Shown here in pieces: positions 23,865 through 32,914 of a stretch of 37,234 bases of DNA; within the stretch, counting starts at the first letter, position 1, and each line of letters starts with the position of its first letter. The stretch spans positions 1 through 37,234 of the forward strand of contig JAAYUV010000005.1 in the NCBI GenBank assembly GCA_012517475.1. Direction: 5' to 3'. The notes beneath the pieces are model-generated. The model searched no databases, had not been told where the DNA came from, and saw only the letters and a list, made by a program, of their open reading frames with translations. The stretch comes from Peptococcaceae bacterium (GTDB lineage Bacteria; Bacillota; Desulfitobacteriia; Desulfitobacteriales; Syntrophobotulaceae). The position numbers and the translations under genes were made by a program.

Positions 23865-26231
23865 TTACTCTCTTGATTTGAGGACTTCAACCAAACTGAG
23901 GTTTCGCAGTTTACGGGCAGCCATTTTCTGAGCAAACAAAATGCTTAATATTGAAATGATCAGGGCCAAAAGTAAGGCTTCAAGATTCAACTCAGGGGTA
24001 AAGCCAAAGACATCGTTACCGACTGAATCCGCCATTCCGACCAGGAAAGCTTTGGTTAAAGGAATTCCGGCCAGGATTCCGAAAATGCTGACAAACCATT
24101 GTTCAAAAGTGATCACAGCAAGGACTTCCTGGGGCGTCATACCCAGAACCATCATGGATGCAAGTTCCCGGCTTCGTTCCGAAAGGGTGATGACGGACGT
24201 ATTGTAAATAATGGCAAAACCGATGATAATACCGAAGATGAACATGCTGTAAATCATCCCCATATAGGAGGCCATTAATTCCTGCATCTTCCTGAGCATG
24301 CTAAGGCGGTTCTCGATCCCATTGATCATCTTGCTGTCATTGTATTTTTCTTTTAGAACCGGAATGCTGCCCTCTTCCACACTGAGCATAATGGAGGTGG
24401 CGAGTTTACCCTGCCCCAGAAAATCCTGCAAAGCGGAAATTTCCATGTAAGCATTCGTTCCCATGTTTTGGGGGATAACACCGATTACGGGCAAAACTCT
24501 TCGTTCGTCAGGCTTTTGAAAATAAGGGCTTTCCACAGTCAGCAAAGTACCCGGTTCGGCCTGGAGTTGATCAGCCAGCCGCTTTGAGATCAAGACTCCG
24601 TTTTTGGGGGGGGCAGCGGAATTCCCCTTGCTGTCTGTGATATGGTAAAGGTCACTGTCTGATCGAATACCGAGTAAGACGACCCCTTTTTCATGCCAGG
24701 AATGATGCAAGGTTACCGGTATTTCCGCCATGGTTTCAACCACTCTGACGCCTGGGAAACCGGAGAGTTCCCGTTCTGCTTGATTTTGCGGGAGGGGGCC
24801 GGCCAAGGGGATTTTTACGTCATATGTTTCAATTTTCTCAAATTGGTCAAAGAGCATGACGTCACTCAGTTTTTTAAATGACCAGGGAAGAGCTAACAAG
24901 CTAAAGGTAAACATAATCCCGATAAAAAGGAAGGCGGTCCGCATCTTATTCCGGAGCATGCTGCGGAGAGCCATCTTGCCCTGGACTGTGAGCATTTGCC
25001 AGAAGAAAACAGCCTTTTCCAGGATGACATTTTTGCCGGAAGGGGGCGCGGCCGGGCGCATGGCTTCAGCGGCTTCCAATTTTAAGATGTTTTTGCAGCC
25101 CTGATAACCCGCCGCCAGAGAAAATAGTAGCGCTAAAGCCAGACTGAGGAAGAAATAAGCGTAGGAAAATTCCGGTTCAAGCCCGGGCATATTATAATAC
25201 TGCCGATATATATCCAGGTATGGTCCTGTCAGGGCAAATCCGCTTAAACCGCCCAGAATACCTCCGATCAGACCTGTGACAAGGGCGTAGGACAGATAGT
25301 GGAAGAGGATTTCTTTATTGGTATACCCAAAGGCTTTGAGGGTGCCAAGCTGAGTTCGCTGCAGCTCAATCATTCGTTTGAACATAATATAGAGGATCAT
25401 CGCCGCCACGGACAGAAAAATAACGGGCATGGTTTTGGCAGTGGCCTTAAGGCTGCTCAGTTCCTGAGCCAGCAAAACATCGCTGGTCTGATCTTTTCGC
25501 GGGTAAATACTTTTTAACCCATAGGGTTTAAGCTCAGATTCCAAAAGAGGTTTCACATCATCAAAACTTTTGCCTGTCTGAATGGTAAAAACCAGGTTCG
25601 TAACAGAGGACTCTGACAAAAAGAGATTTTTCATAACGGAAAGGGGAACATATCCGATTCCGAATGTCTCGGGGGTAGGCATAAGATCGCTGGTTGTACG
25701 CATAGCGTAAATAAATTCAGGATTTTTCCCTGTGCCTGTTACGTGGAAGGTTTTCTTTTTCCCGTCGGCAATGATCTGGATTTCCTGGTTAAGTTCCAGG
25801 TGGTTGGCTTCAAAAAACTTATTGTCTACCCAAAGATTCATAATGCCGTCTTCCAGCGCGATCCCTTTTTCCAGGAGGACATCATTAATCAGGGATGATT
25901 GGGAAGTATCGACAGATACGAGACGAAGATAGACATTATCCTGGCGATCCGGCATAACAACCCGGACATCTTTGATCAAGCGGCCCTGGATCTGTTTAAT
26001 TCCATCGACCTCACCTAAGCGCGCAACCTGGCTGTAAGGTATTCCTTCCACTTCGGCAAAACCATCGGCAAAATTTTGGCTTTTATAGAAAGAATCCCTT
26101 GATAACAGGAGATTATCCATGACCATAGACATAGAGGAATAAACCATTAAACCTATGGCGATGACAATAATGCAAGCGGTATAGGCACCCTTTTGCTGCA
26201 TAAGGTCGCGGCGCATTTTCCTGAACAGCAT
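23865..26231 (-). CDS. FtsX-family ABC permease
   Basis: The 788-residue permease has an N-terminal helix (about 15-38), a large extracytoplasmic domain, three helices near 260-380 (with QRTQLGTLKAFGYTNKEIL, the coupling motif of FtsX domains), another helix near 430, a second extracytoplasmic domain, and a final FtsX domain (ERSRELASMMVLGMTPQEVL) with three helices. This double-FtsX plan matches large Gram-positive exporters of antimicrobial peptides or lipids. The ATG at 26231 overlaps the ATPase stop as TAATG with AAGGTG upstream; a TTG two codons earlier is less likely. It works with the ATPase and adaptor on either side. Substrate unknown. Confidence 0.88.
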   Translation of the reverse strand: MLFRKMRRDLMQQKGAYTACIIVIAIGLMVYSSMSMVMDNLLLSRDSFYKSQNFADGFAEVEGIPYSQVARLGEVDGIKQIQGRLIKDVRVVMPDRQDNVYLRLVSVDTSQSSLINDVLLEKGIALEDGIMNLWVDNKFFEANHLELNQEIQIIADGKKKTFHVTGTGKNPEFIYAMRTTSDLMPTPETFGIGYVPLSVMKNLFLSESSVTNLVFTIQTGKSFDDVKPLLESELKPYGLKSIYPRKDQTSDVLLAQELSSLKATAKTMPVIFLSVAAMILYIMFKRMIELQRTQLGTLKAFGYTNKEILFHYLSYALVTGLIGGILGGLSGFALTGPYLDIYRQYYNMPGLEPEFSYAYFFLSLALALLFSLAAGYQGCKNILKLEAAEAMRPAAPPSGKNVILEKAVFFWQMLTVQGKMALRSMLRNKMRTAFLFIGIMFTFSLLALPWSFKKLSDVMLFDQFEKIETYDVKIPLAGPLPQNQAERELSGFPGVRVVETMAEIPVTLHHSWHEKGVVLLGIRSDSDLYHITDSKGNSAAPPKNGVLISKRLADQLQAEPGTLLTVESPYFQKPDERRVLPVIGVIPQNMGTNAYMEISALQDFLGQGKLATSIMLSVEEGSIPVLKEKYNDSKMINGIENRLSMLRKMQELMASYMGMIYSMFIFGIIIGFAIIYNTSVITLSERSRELASMMVLGMTPQEVLAVITFEQWFVSIFGILAGIPLTKAFLVGMADSVGNDVFGFTPELNLEALLLALIISILSILFAQKMAARKLRNLSLVEVLKSRE

Positions 26232-26935
26232 TACCAAGTCACCTTCTCCGGAGATATTGGATGTTCATTCACTAAGATACGGGAAATTCCGCCGTCTTTG
26301 ATATAAAAAACCCGGTCGGCGATGGCAGCAACCCCGGCGTTATGGGTAATAATGATCACAGTCTTGTGATAATTTTCATGAAAATCCTTTAAGATTTTAA
26401 GTACCTGAATACTCGTTTGAGAATCGAGCGCCCCGGTGGGCTCATCACAGAGCAGGAGTTCAGGATTCTTTACAATGGCCCTGGCCAAGGCGATACGCTG
26501 CTGTTCGCCCCCGCTTAATTGGGAAGGGAAATGGTCTGCTCGTTCCGCCAGGCCTACCTTGCTAAGCATTTCTCCGACATCAAGAGGGTTTTGAGCGATT
26601 TCAGCAGAAAGACTGACATTTTCAGAGGCGTTAAGATTAGGGATCAGATTATAAAACTGAAAAACGAAACCTACTGCGTTCCGGCGGTATAAGGTCAGTT
26701 GTTTGGAATCGGCCGTATGCAAGGGAGTGTCTTTATAATAGAGTTCACCTGCAGAAGCGCGGTCCATTCCTCCGACCATATTTAACAGAGTGCTTTTCCC
26801 GGAACCGCTTGGCCCGAGGATTACAATAAATTCGTTGTCATAAATTTCAAAATCCACGTTATGCAAGGCTTTAACTTCTACCTCGCCCATCTGGTATGTT
26901 TTAGAGAGAGCATGTGCCCTTATTAACGGGTTCAT
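26231..26935 (-). CDS. ABC transporter ATPase, MacB/LolD type
   Basis: The 234-residue ATPase has Walker [11 protein letters not shown]-loop [17 protein letters not shown], signature [14 protein letters not shown], Walker [13 protein letters not shown] and switch ITHN. The sequence around the Q-loop and the GALD ending are typical of the LolD/MacB/FtsE class that drives FtsX-like permeases. It begins inside the stop codon of the TetR gene (ATGA) and runs into the permease, so regulator, ATPase and permease are translationally chained. Confidence 0.93.
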   Translation of the reverse strand: MNPLIRAHALSKTYQMGEVEVKALHNVDFEIYDNEFIVILGPSGSGKSTLLNMVGGMDRASAGELYYKDTPLHTADSKQLTLYRRNAVGFVFQFYNLIPNLNASENVSLSAEIAQNPLDVGEMLSKVGLAERADHFPSQLSGGEQQRIALARAIVKNPELLLCDEPTGALDSQTSIQVLKILKDFHENYHKTVIIITHNAGVAAIADRVFYIKDGGISRILVNEHPISPEKVTW

Positions 26936-27567
26936 TTTCTTACCCCTCTCTGTTTAATCTTACCTTGGAAAAAGAGCGCGATTTGCCGGGTAATGCCTTC
27001 CTGCATCTCGTGGTAAGATATACTTTCGTCAATGATATAAAAGAGGCATTGGGTTGTAATAATACTGTAAACACAGAAAGCTGCGTCATGTGGTTCGAAA
27101 TCAGAGGAAAACAGCCCTTTTTCCTTATAGGCATCAAGAATTTTGGCCAGGAAATCGACAAAGCCAAATTTATTGGTCTTATAAAGGTGTCCGAGTTCGG
27201 GGTGTTTGGAAACACCGTCCAGAGACACGGTTAAAAGGTCAAGCAAAGTATTTTTTTCAAATTTATAATACGGTTCCAGGTAGACATCAATAATCTTAGT
27301 AATGGTTAAGACAGGGTCTTCTCCGTGCTTTCGGATTACCTGGTCCAATCTTTCCTGAGGATTGCCCATTTCGCGGAAGTAGCTTTCTATATATAACAGG
27401 GCTTTGGAGGGAAAATAATTATAGAGAGTACCCACCCCAATATTAGCCCGTTCCGCAATCGTTGTGATTGTCGTTTCTTCAAAGCCGTCGGTTAAAAAAC
27501 AATCTTTAGCCGCTTCTATAATTCTTTTGCGGAGGGCTTCTTTTTTTCTTTCCCTTACCCCTGACAT
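26932..27567 (-). CDS. TetR/AcrR-family repressor
   Basis: The 211-residue protein has a TetR DNA-binding domain in residues 10-60: RIIEAAKDCFLTDGFEETTI, TTIAERANIGVGTLYNYFPS. The rest is a helical ligand-binding domain I cannot assign to a ligand. GGAG lies about eight bases before the ATG. It is the first gene of the exporter operon and probably represses it through the tandem TGAAC-type palindromes at 27694-27725, relieved by the exported compound. Confidence 0.9.
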   Translation of the reverse strand: MSGVRERKKEALRKRIIEAAKDCFLTDGFEETTITTIAERANIGVGTLYNYFPSKALLYIESYFREMGNPQERLDQVIRKHGEDPVLTITKIIDVYLEPYYKFEKNTLLDLLTVSLDGVSKHPELGHLYKTNKFGFVDFLAKILDAYKEKGLFSSDFEPHDAAFCVYSIITTQCLFYIIDESISYHEMQEGITRQIALFFQGKIKQRGVRK

Positions 27568-27693
27568 CGTTAATCACTCCATTTTGTTCAGAAACTTCCC
27601 CAAAAATTACAGATAGATATGTTCTGTATTAATTATCAATCAATCACATATATTAAACCACATATATTTAAATCATGACTTTACATACCTATG

Positions 27694-27725
27694 AGTGAAC
27701 GTGTTCATTTATGAATTCGTTCACT
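27694..27725. promoter_or_regulatory. Candidate TetR operator
   Basis: AGTGAACG (27694-27701) and CGTTCACT (27718-27725) are perfect inverted arms. The segment also contains two 12-base quasi-palindromes, TGAACGTGTTCA and TGAATTCGTTCA, spaced about 16 bases between starts. Two dimers could bind side by side. It lies about 130 bases upstream of the tetR start. Confidence 0.6.
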
Positions 27726-27824
27726 TTTTTGTCTTATTATATGACAGGCCTTAAGGAATATCAATCTCCAATAAATTAGGCCTGATTGTTATTTGTTTAG
27801 CTAAATTTAAAAATATATAGAGGC

Positions 27825-27866
27825 AAGAAAAAAACTGCCCGGGGGTTAAATGGCAGTTTTTTTCTT
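27825..27866. terminator. Bidirectional intrinsic terminator
   Basis: AAGAAAAAAACTGCC pairs perfectly over 15 bases with GGCAGTTTTTTTCTT. The A/T-rich lower stem provides T-runs in both directions. It ends the minus-strand symporter transcript about 50 bases after its stop and separates it from the tetR operon. Confidence 0.85.
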
Positions 27867-27918
27867 TTACACATTATCGTTAGAGAGAGAATAATATTCA
27901 AATGGATTTTTCAATTTT

Positions 27919-29154
27919 TCAAGAAATTTCAGGGAGATCCTCTTTGCTGTTAAATATTTCGCGGTCCAGGTCTCCTTCTGAAGCGGAAATCCACAGCGCC
28001 ATGGCGGTATCGTTAATTGTATTAAGCAGAGTACGTAATATACCTGAGAACCAATCGATTCCGGCTAATAAGGCAACTCCCTCCAGAGGAAGGCCAACAG
28101 CCGGCAAGGCCATTGCGAGAGCTACCAGCCCGCCGCCGGGAACAACTACTGTGCCTACACACATAAGTGTTGCCAAGAGAACAACCTTAATCTGAGAGGC
28201 TAAGTCGAGATGGATACCAAAGAATTGAGCAATGGTAAGCATTGCGATGGAAAGAAAGAGGGCAAGTCCGTCACTATTCATGGTCATGCCTAAGGGGTAG
28301 ACTAAGCGCGTAGTCTTGCTGCCCATACCCATCCGTTCTTCTGAATCTTTAATCTGTACTGGGAAAGTGACAGCGGATGACGTGGTTGTAACAGCCACGA
28401 TGATCATCCTTGAAGCTTTTCGGAAGAAGGTGATAGGGTTAACTTTAGCAACGGAAATTGCGATGCCTACAACAACGGTGAAAACAATAACCGTACCTAC
28501 AAGGAAGGTAAGTAAGAACTTAGCCAAAGGAATTATAACTGCGATTCCGATTGTTCCCGTTACCCAAGCCATAAGTGCAAAGATACCGATCGGAGCTAAA
28601 TAGATTACCATGGTAATAAGACGGGTTAGAATCTTATTTATACAGCCAATGAAATCTAATACTTTTTTTGCAGGTTCTCCTACATAGCTGGTAGCGAGTC
28701 CAAACAAGAGGGAGAAGACAATAGCCTGTATCATTTCCCCTTTAGCCATACCGTCGATGATATTGGTTGGAAAGAAATTCGTGATTATTGTAGCCCATTT
28801 GGTATCAGGGGGTTTCACCGCTGTACCCATTTTAATACCGGTCAAACCTACGCCTGGTTCAAATATATTGGATACAACGATACCAATTCCCGCTGAAAAA
28901 ATTGTGAATACGGCGAAAAGGGCAAGTACTTTTATTCCTACGCGGCCTAAATCCTTGGGAGATAACGTTCCCACGGCTTCAATGACACTGCCCATAATCA
29001 ATACAACAACCGACATCTGGATAAGACGAAGAAAAATATCGCCTATAAATTTAATTTGCCCTATTGCAGGACCAACAGCCCATCCGGCTAACAACCCTGC
29101 TATCGTGCCGATAATGATCCAGGTAGTAATGTTTATTTTTCGTAGTAGAGCCAT
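27919..29154 (-). CDS. Dicarboxylate/amino acid:cation symporter (DAACS)
   Basis: The 411-residue membrane protein fits the DAACS/SLC1 family (DctA/GltP): N-terminal helices (ITTWIIIGTIAGLLAGWAVG), the TTTSSAVTFPVQ hairpin, MTMNSDGLALFLSIAMLTIA in the TM7 region, VPGGGLVALAMALPAVGLP as the second hairpin, and DWFSGILRTLLNTINDTA for TM8. It imports organic acids or amino acids with Na+ or H+. GAGGTG precedes the ATG. It is the last gene of a minus-strand series after allA, allC and the TerC gene, 136 bases from the latter. Its substrate could belong to the allantoate pathway, but this is a guess from position. Confidence 0.88.
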   Translation of the reverse strand: MALLRKINITTWIIIGTIAGLLAGWAVGPAIGQIKFIGDIFLRLIQMSVVVLIMGSVIEAVGTLSPKDLGRVGIKVLALFAVFTIFSAGIGIVVSNIFEPGVGLTGIKMGTAVKPPDTKWATIITNFFPTNIIDGMAKGEMIQAIVFSLLFGLATSYVGEPAKKVLDFIGCINKILTRLITMVIYLAPIGIFALMAWVTGTIGIAVIIPLAKFLLTFLVGTVIVFTVVVGIAISVAKVNPITFFRKASRMIIVAVTTTSSAVTFPVQIKDSEERMGMGSKTTRLVYPLGMTMNSDGLALFLSIAMLTIAQFFGIHLDLASQIKVVLLATLMCVGTVVVPGGGLVALAMALPAVGLPLEGVALLAGIDWFSGILRTLLNTINDTAMALWISASEGDLDREIFNSKEDLPEIS

Positions 29155-29290
29155 TCTTTACACCTCTTTTTTAGTATTTTAGAAAAAAGTGCTAAACAAC
29201 CAAAGTGTCCTCTGAATTTTTGGATTTCCAGAACAGTTTTTAATGAAGCGTTAATACCCACCTCCCATTACATTATTTTGCGTAGCCAAG

Positions 29291-29998
29291 TTATCGGTTT
29301 ATTTGTGAGGCTTTATTATTGGAAGGAACTACTTTGCCCTTCTGGAGATATTTCAAGTAGTTTCCTATTACCACCACAAGAAGAGCGAGTCCCCATGGAA
29401 TGAGATATTCCAATAAGAAGATTTTTTCAAGGAAATGAAAATGAGAATCCTTTAGAACCATTTCACCTGCTGTATATCCTAAAAGGGCTGCACCTAAGGA
29501 AACTAATAATGGCAACTTTTTCATCAGAGAGGACAAGAAGGTGCTACCGAAGATAACGATCGGAATGCTGATGGTAAGGCCCAATACTAGAAGAACTAGA
29601 TTACCACCTGCAGCCCCAGCCACAGCAAGTACGTTGTCCAAACTCATCAGCAGATCGGCAAAAATGATGATTTTTATAACTCCGAACAAATTTCCGGATG
29701 ATTCTGTTGTATGGCTTTGTTCCGTTTGATCTCTGATGAGCTTAACTGCAATATAAGTTAAGAGGAGTCCGCCAACAGCTTGAACGAAAGGGAGCTTAAG
29801 CAAGATTGCCGCTACTGCCGTTAGAAGGATGCGGAGAGCAACCGCGCCAAAGGTACCCCAGAAAATACCTTTCTTTTTATCCTTTTCACTGAGGTTGAGG
29901 GTCGCCAGCGCGATAACAATAGCGTTGTCGCCGCTTAAGATCAGATTAATGATTAAGATGCTAAAAAGAGAACTCCAAAAGGTAATATCTAATTCCAC
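29291..29998 (-). CDS. TerC/YjbE-family integral membrane protein
   Basis: The 235-residue protein has seven or eight membrane helices and the two conserved acidic motifs of TerC proteins: LSGDNAIVIALA near residue 22 and MSLDNVLAVAGAAGG near 118. Members of this family are linked to manganese efflux and to metal loading of exported enzymes. The GTG start has GGGAG 11 bases upstream, a little far. It begins 19 bases after allC on the same strand, so it is probably co-transcribed with the allantoate genes. AllC- and AllE-type enzymes use manganese, which makes the linkage suggestive. Confidence 0.88.
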   Translation of the reverse strand: MELDITFWSSLFSILIINLILSGDNAIVIALATLNLSEKDKKKGIFWGTFGAVALRILLTAVAAILLKLPFVQAVGGLLLTYIAVKLIRDQTEQSHTTESSGNLFGVIKIIIFADLLMSLDNVLAVAGAAGGNLVLLVLGLTISIPIVIFGSTFLSSLMKKLPLLVSLGAALLGYTAGEMVLKDSHFHFLEKIFLLEYLIPWGLALLVVVIGNYLKYLQKGKVVPSNNKASQINR

Positions 29999-30017
29999 TT
30001 ATTCAACAACTCCCAAA

Positions 30018-31253
30018 TTAGCTTTTCGACTCCACTGCCAGATTTATCAAGGTATGATACAAAACCTCGACTCCAGCTGCGCAATCTTCTTCAGTACTCC
30101 ACTCTTCCGGGTTATGGCTTATGCCCTTTTGAGATCTGACAAAAATCATTCCGATAGGGCAAATTCTGGCAATATGCATGGAATCATGTCCAGCTCCGCT
30201 GGGAAGACTAAAGACCGGTAAGCCCGTTTTACCGAAGGCATCTTTTATCACATTCTGAACAACAGAAGAACAAGGGACAGGAGGTACGCGCTGCAATACT
30301 TCGACTGTCATTTTTACACCGCGTTTTTTGCATACCTCATTGGCACGCTTTAATATAGCCTGTTCCAGGCTGTCTCCTGTTTCCTGGTTGATATCCCTTA
30401 AATCAATTGAGAATTCCACTTTGCCTGGGATGATGTTTATGCCTCCGGGAAAGGCGTGTATTTTTCCCACAGTTCCCACAGAGGTTCCGGTTTTTCTGGA
30501 TTCTTCTTCAACAATCAGGATGATCTCCGCAGCGGCTGACAAAGAATCATGGCGAATCTCCATGGGGGTAGCGCCTGCATGACCTGCTTCTCCCTCAATC
30601 GTGACATGGAGCCATAAAGAACTGTTAATACCGGTAACAATGCCCAAAGGCAAATTATTGCTTTCGAGCACTCTGCCTTGTTCAATATGAAGTTCTACAT
30701 GAGCCTTGATGGACCCGGCGGCTCTTGCAGCTTTGCCGATTTGCGCCGGATCAAGTCCGCACATGGTCATTGCCTGAGATATTGATACTCCTTGCTTATC
30801 CTGGTGTTCCAGATCTTCCGGCTTTAAGATTCCCGCTATGGCACGGCTGCCTGTCATACTGAAGCAAAATCGTATCCCTTCTTCATCTTTAAATGCACAG
30901 ACTTCAATCGGATGTTTTGTTTGAATTCCTTGTTCATTCATTACCTGAAGAGCTTCGATGGCGCCAATTACACCCAGATTACCGTCAAAAATTCCTCCAT
31001 CATAGACGGAGTCGATATGAGAACCTGTAAGAACAACAGGAGCATCCGGATCAGTGCCTTCCCTCCGACCATAGAGGTTGCCGGCTTCATCTTCACGGAC
31101 GATCAAACCGGCTTCTTTCATGAAAGAAGATACCAGAAGCCTGGCGTCTGAATCCTCTTTGGTAAAAGCCAGACGGGTTATTCCTCCGGTTGATTGAGCG
31201 CCAATTTTACCGAGAGTGAAGAGACGATGGGTTAGTCTGTCTGTGTTTATCAT
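30018..31253 (-). CDS. allC: Allantoate amidohydrolase
   Basis: The 411-residue M20-type metallohydrolase belongs to the allantoate amidohydrolase / beta-ureidopropionase / carbamoylase family. Metal-ligand motifs are GSHIDSVYDGGIFDGNLGV, KDEEGIRF, HIEQGRVLES and SGAGHDSMHIA, with the substrate loop ISHNPEEWS. Sequence alone does not separate allantoate from N-carbamoyl amino acid substrates. The adjoining allA, allE and pucR make allantoate the best call: allantoate to ureidoglycine, CO2 and NH3. It follows allA by about 70 bases. Confidence 0.88.
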   Translation of the reverse strand: MINTDRLTHRLFTLGKIGAQSTGGITRLAFTKEDSDARLLVSSFMKEAGLIVREDEAGNLYGRREGTDPDAPVVLTGSHIDSVYDGGIFDGNLGVIGAIEALQVMNEQGIQTKHPIEVCAFKDEEGIRFCFSMTGSRAIAGILKPEDLEHQDKQGVSISQAMTMCGLDPAQIGKAARAAGSIKAHVELHIEQGRVLESNNLPLGIVTGINSSLWLHVTIEGEAGHAGATPMEIRHDSLSAAAEIILIVEEESRKTGTSVGTVGKIHAFPGGINIIPGKVEFSIDLRDINQETGDSLEQAILKRANEVCKKRGVKMTVEVLQRVPPVPCSSVVQNVIKDAFGKTGLPVFSLPSGAGHDSMHIARICPIGMIFVRSQKGISHNPEEWSTEEDCAAGVEVLYHTLINLAVESKS

Positions 31254-31324
31254 TTGAACTACCTCTTTTTCTTAGATGATGATTAGATTAAACAAGTTTG
31301 GTTTGTATTGACTTGGCTTGTATT

Positions 31325-31846
31325 TTAAAATTTAAGCTGAAAAGCAACTCCAAGGTCGCGTATTTGAACATCCCCGTCATATAAAGGAGAGAGGGACTCA
31401 TCGGTGGTTTGCTTGCGTGTAGCAAGGATATAGCCGAATGTTTCTTCCAGGGGGAAGATTGTCCCGTGCCATACACCCCTGTTGATGACGATAGCATGAT
31501 AGCTTTCCAGGAGGAATGCCTTCACGGAATCAGGAGCAGGAACGGATTCCGGATCACAAGGGTCGGTAGCGGGTGCCACTGTTATAATCGCTGGTCCTCC
31601 GTAAATAGGAAAGAATCCCTGTGTGACTTTTAAGTGTCTTTCAAGTTCGGAAAACCGGAAGTCCCTTCTGTGCAGCAGAGCGTAGACAAATTCCGCTTCC
31701 CCGTCATCAACTTCAAAAGGCATTCTATCCGTGAAAAACGGAGGAGTTTTTTTGATCAGGGGAATCCCTGGGTCTTTCATCAGTACATGTCCAAAAGGTG
31801 AAAAGTTTTCTTTCGTTAATATTTCAACTTTCAGAATCTTTTCCAA
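31325..31846 (-). CDS. allA: Ureidoglycolate lyase
   Basis: The 173-residue cupin-like protein matches ureidoglycolate lyase (AllA), which splits ureidoglycolate into glyoxylate and urea. Visible signatures are LTKENFSPFGHVL at the start, the ERHLKVTQGFFPIYGGPAII block, NRGVWHGTIFPLE and a short C-terminal beta strand. TTG at 31846 is preferred because AAGGAG lies eight bases upstream; a GTG at 31855 overlaps that site. It is the first gene on the minus side of the divergent control region facing allE. Confidence 0.85.
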   Translation of the reverse strand: MEKILKVEILTKENFSPFGHVLMKDPGIPLIKKTPPFFTDRMPFEVDDGEAEFVYALLHRRDFRFSELERHLKVTQGFFPIYGGPAIITVAPATDPCDPESVPAPDSVKAFLLESYHAIVINRGVWHGTIFPLEETFGYILATRKQTTDESLSPLYDGDVQIRDLGVAFQLKF

Positions 31847-31922
31847 AATTAACACTCCTTTGAATATTTGGATTTCAGCTTCGAGTATACTAAGAAATCG
31901 GTTTCACAACATTGGCTAAACA

Positions 31923-31950
31923 GGATAAGATTCGGTATCAGATTTTATCC
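31923..31950. promoter_or_regulatory. Palindrome in allA-allE divergent region (candidate operator)
   Basis: GGATAAGAT and ATTTTATCC form an imperfect inverted repeat with GGATAA/TTATCC ends, nearer to allA. Possible PucR or other regulator site. No known consensus was matched. Confidence 0.4.
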
Positions 31951-31984
31951 TTTCTTGCCAAACAGCTTACTGACATTTCGTGTT

Positions 31985-32011
31985 ACTATTTTATTAGTTA
32001 TCCAAAATAGT
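31985..32011. promoter_or_regulatory. Second palindrome in allA-allE region (candidate operator)
   Basis: ACTATTTT and AAAATAGT are perfect 8-bp arms around 11 bases, nearer to allE. Its place between divergent genes suggests a shared control site. Confidence 0.45.
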
Positions 32012-32123
32012 TAATGAAACGAAGGGAGACAGGATGTTCTTTATCAATAAAGGATAGAAGTGATTCCGATTAATCTGAGCAAGTAATAAAAAATTAGAAA
32101 TGAAAAAAGAAAGGGGAAAAAAT

Positions 32124-32885
32124 ATGGGATATCCAAATGATGTTTTATCCACAAGAGCAGTCATCAAACACGGGCGTTATGCCCTGATCCCTCCGGAGGG
32201 AAGAGTTCAGAATGTACTGCCAAACCTTGAAAAGTGCAATACCAGTATTATTGCATCACCCCAATTAGGAGCCCAATTTGCTCTTTATACAATTGAAGTA
32301 TTGCCAGGTGGAGGAACGACCAGACAATTCCGGGAAGAAGGAATTGAGACTTTTGTTTTTTGTATCAGCGGGCAAGGGAAGGTAACTGTCCATGGAAAAG
32401 AATACGAAATCACTGACGGCGGATTTGTTTTCGCCCCGGAATCTTATGGTGTTGATCTGGCAAATCAAAATAATAAACCCTGGAAGCTTTTAGTTTATAA
32501 ACAGCGTTACAGGGTTCTGAGCGGTTATCAGGCAAGAGTTATTGTCGGAAATATTAATGACATTCCCGATGAAGCCTATGATAATATGGAAAATGTAAGG
32601 ATTAAAAATTTACTGCCGTCCGAGCTGGGGTTTGATGTGAATTTTCATACCTTAAGCTTTTATCCGGGAGGCTGTCATCCTTTCGTAGAAACACATGTTC
32701 AGGAACATGGTTTATATTTCTTGGAAGGGGAAGGCATGTATCTGATCGATGATAAATGGATTCCGGTAAAAACGGAAGATTTCATTTGGTTTGGTCCTTA
32801 TGTGCCTCAGGCATTTTATGGAACGGGGAGAACGAATGCTACCTATATCTATACAAAAGATTGCAACCGGGATGTGATACTCTAA
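32124..32885 (+). CDS. allE: (S)-ureidoglycine aminohydrolase
   Basis: The 253-residue bicupin converts (S)-ureidoglycine to ureidoglycolate plus ammonia, using Mn2+. The N-terminus has LSTRAVIKHGRYALIPPEGR, which is characteristic, then a first cupin (GIETFVFCISGQGKVTVHGK) and a second with HPFVETHVQEHGLYFLEGEG, holding the metal-binding His/Glu set. The ATG at 32124 is chosen because AAAGGGG lies seven bases upstream; an in-frame ATG eight codons earlier lacks a site. It is divergent from allA/allC and 29 bases upstream of pucR. Confidence 0.92.
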   Translation: MGYPNDVLSTRAVIKHGRYALIPPEGRVQNVLPNLEKCNTSIIASPQLGAQFALYTIEVLPGGGTTRQFREEGIETFVFCISGQGKVTVHGKEYEITDGGFVFAPESYGVDLANQNNKPWKLLVYKQRYRVLSGYQARVIVGNINDIPDEAYDNMENVRIKNLLPSELGFDVNFHTLSFYPGGCHPFVETHVQEHGLYFLEGEGMYLIDDKWIPVKTEDFIWFGPYVPQAFYGTGRTNATYIYTKDCNRDVIL

Positions 32886-32914
32886 ACTTAAATAGTTAAA
32901 GGGGCTGGTGGCAG

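Noticed and set aside
28316-29182. Plus-strand frames antisense to the symporter gene
   Set aside because: They are Thr/Ile/Pro-rich shadows of a membrane-protein gene.
29155-29290. Possible manganese (yybP-ykoY) riboswitch near terC
   Set aside because: No matching conserved core was seen upstream of terC or the symporter, and terC follows allC too closely.
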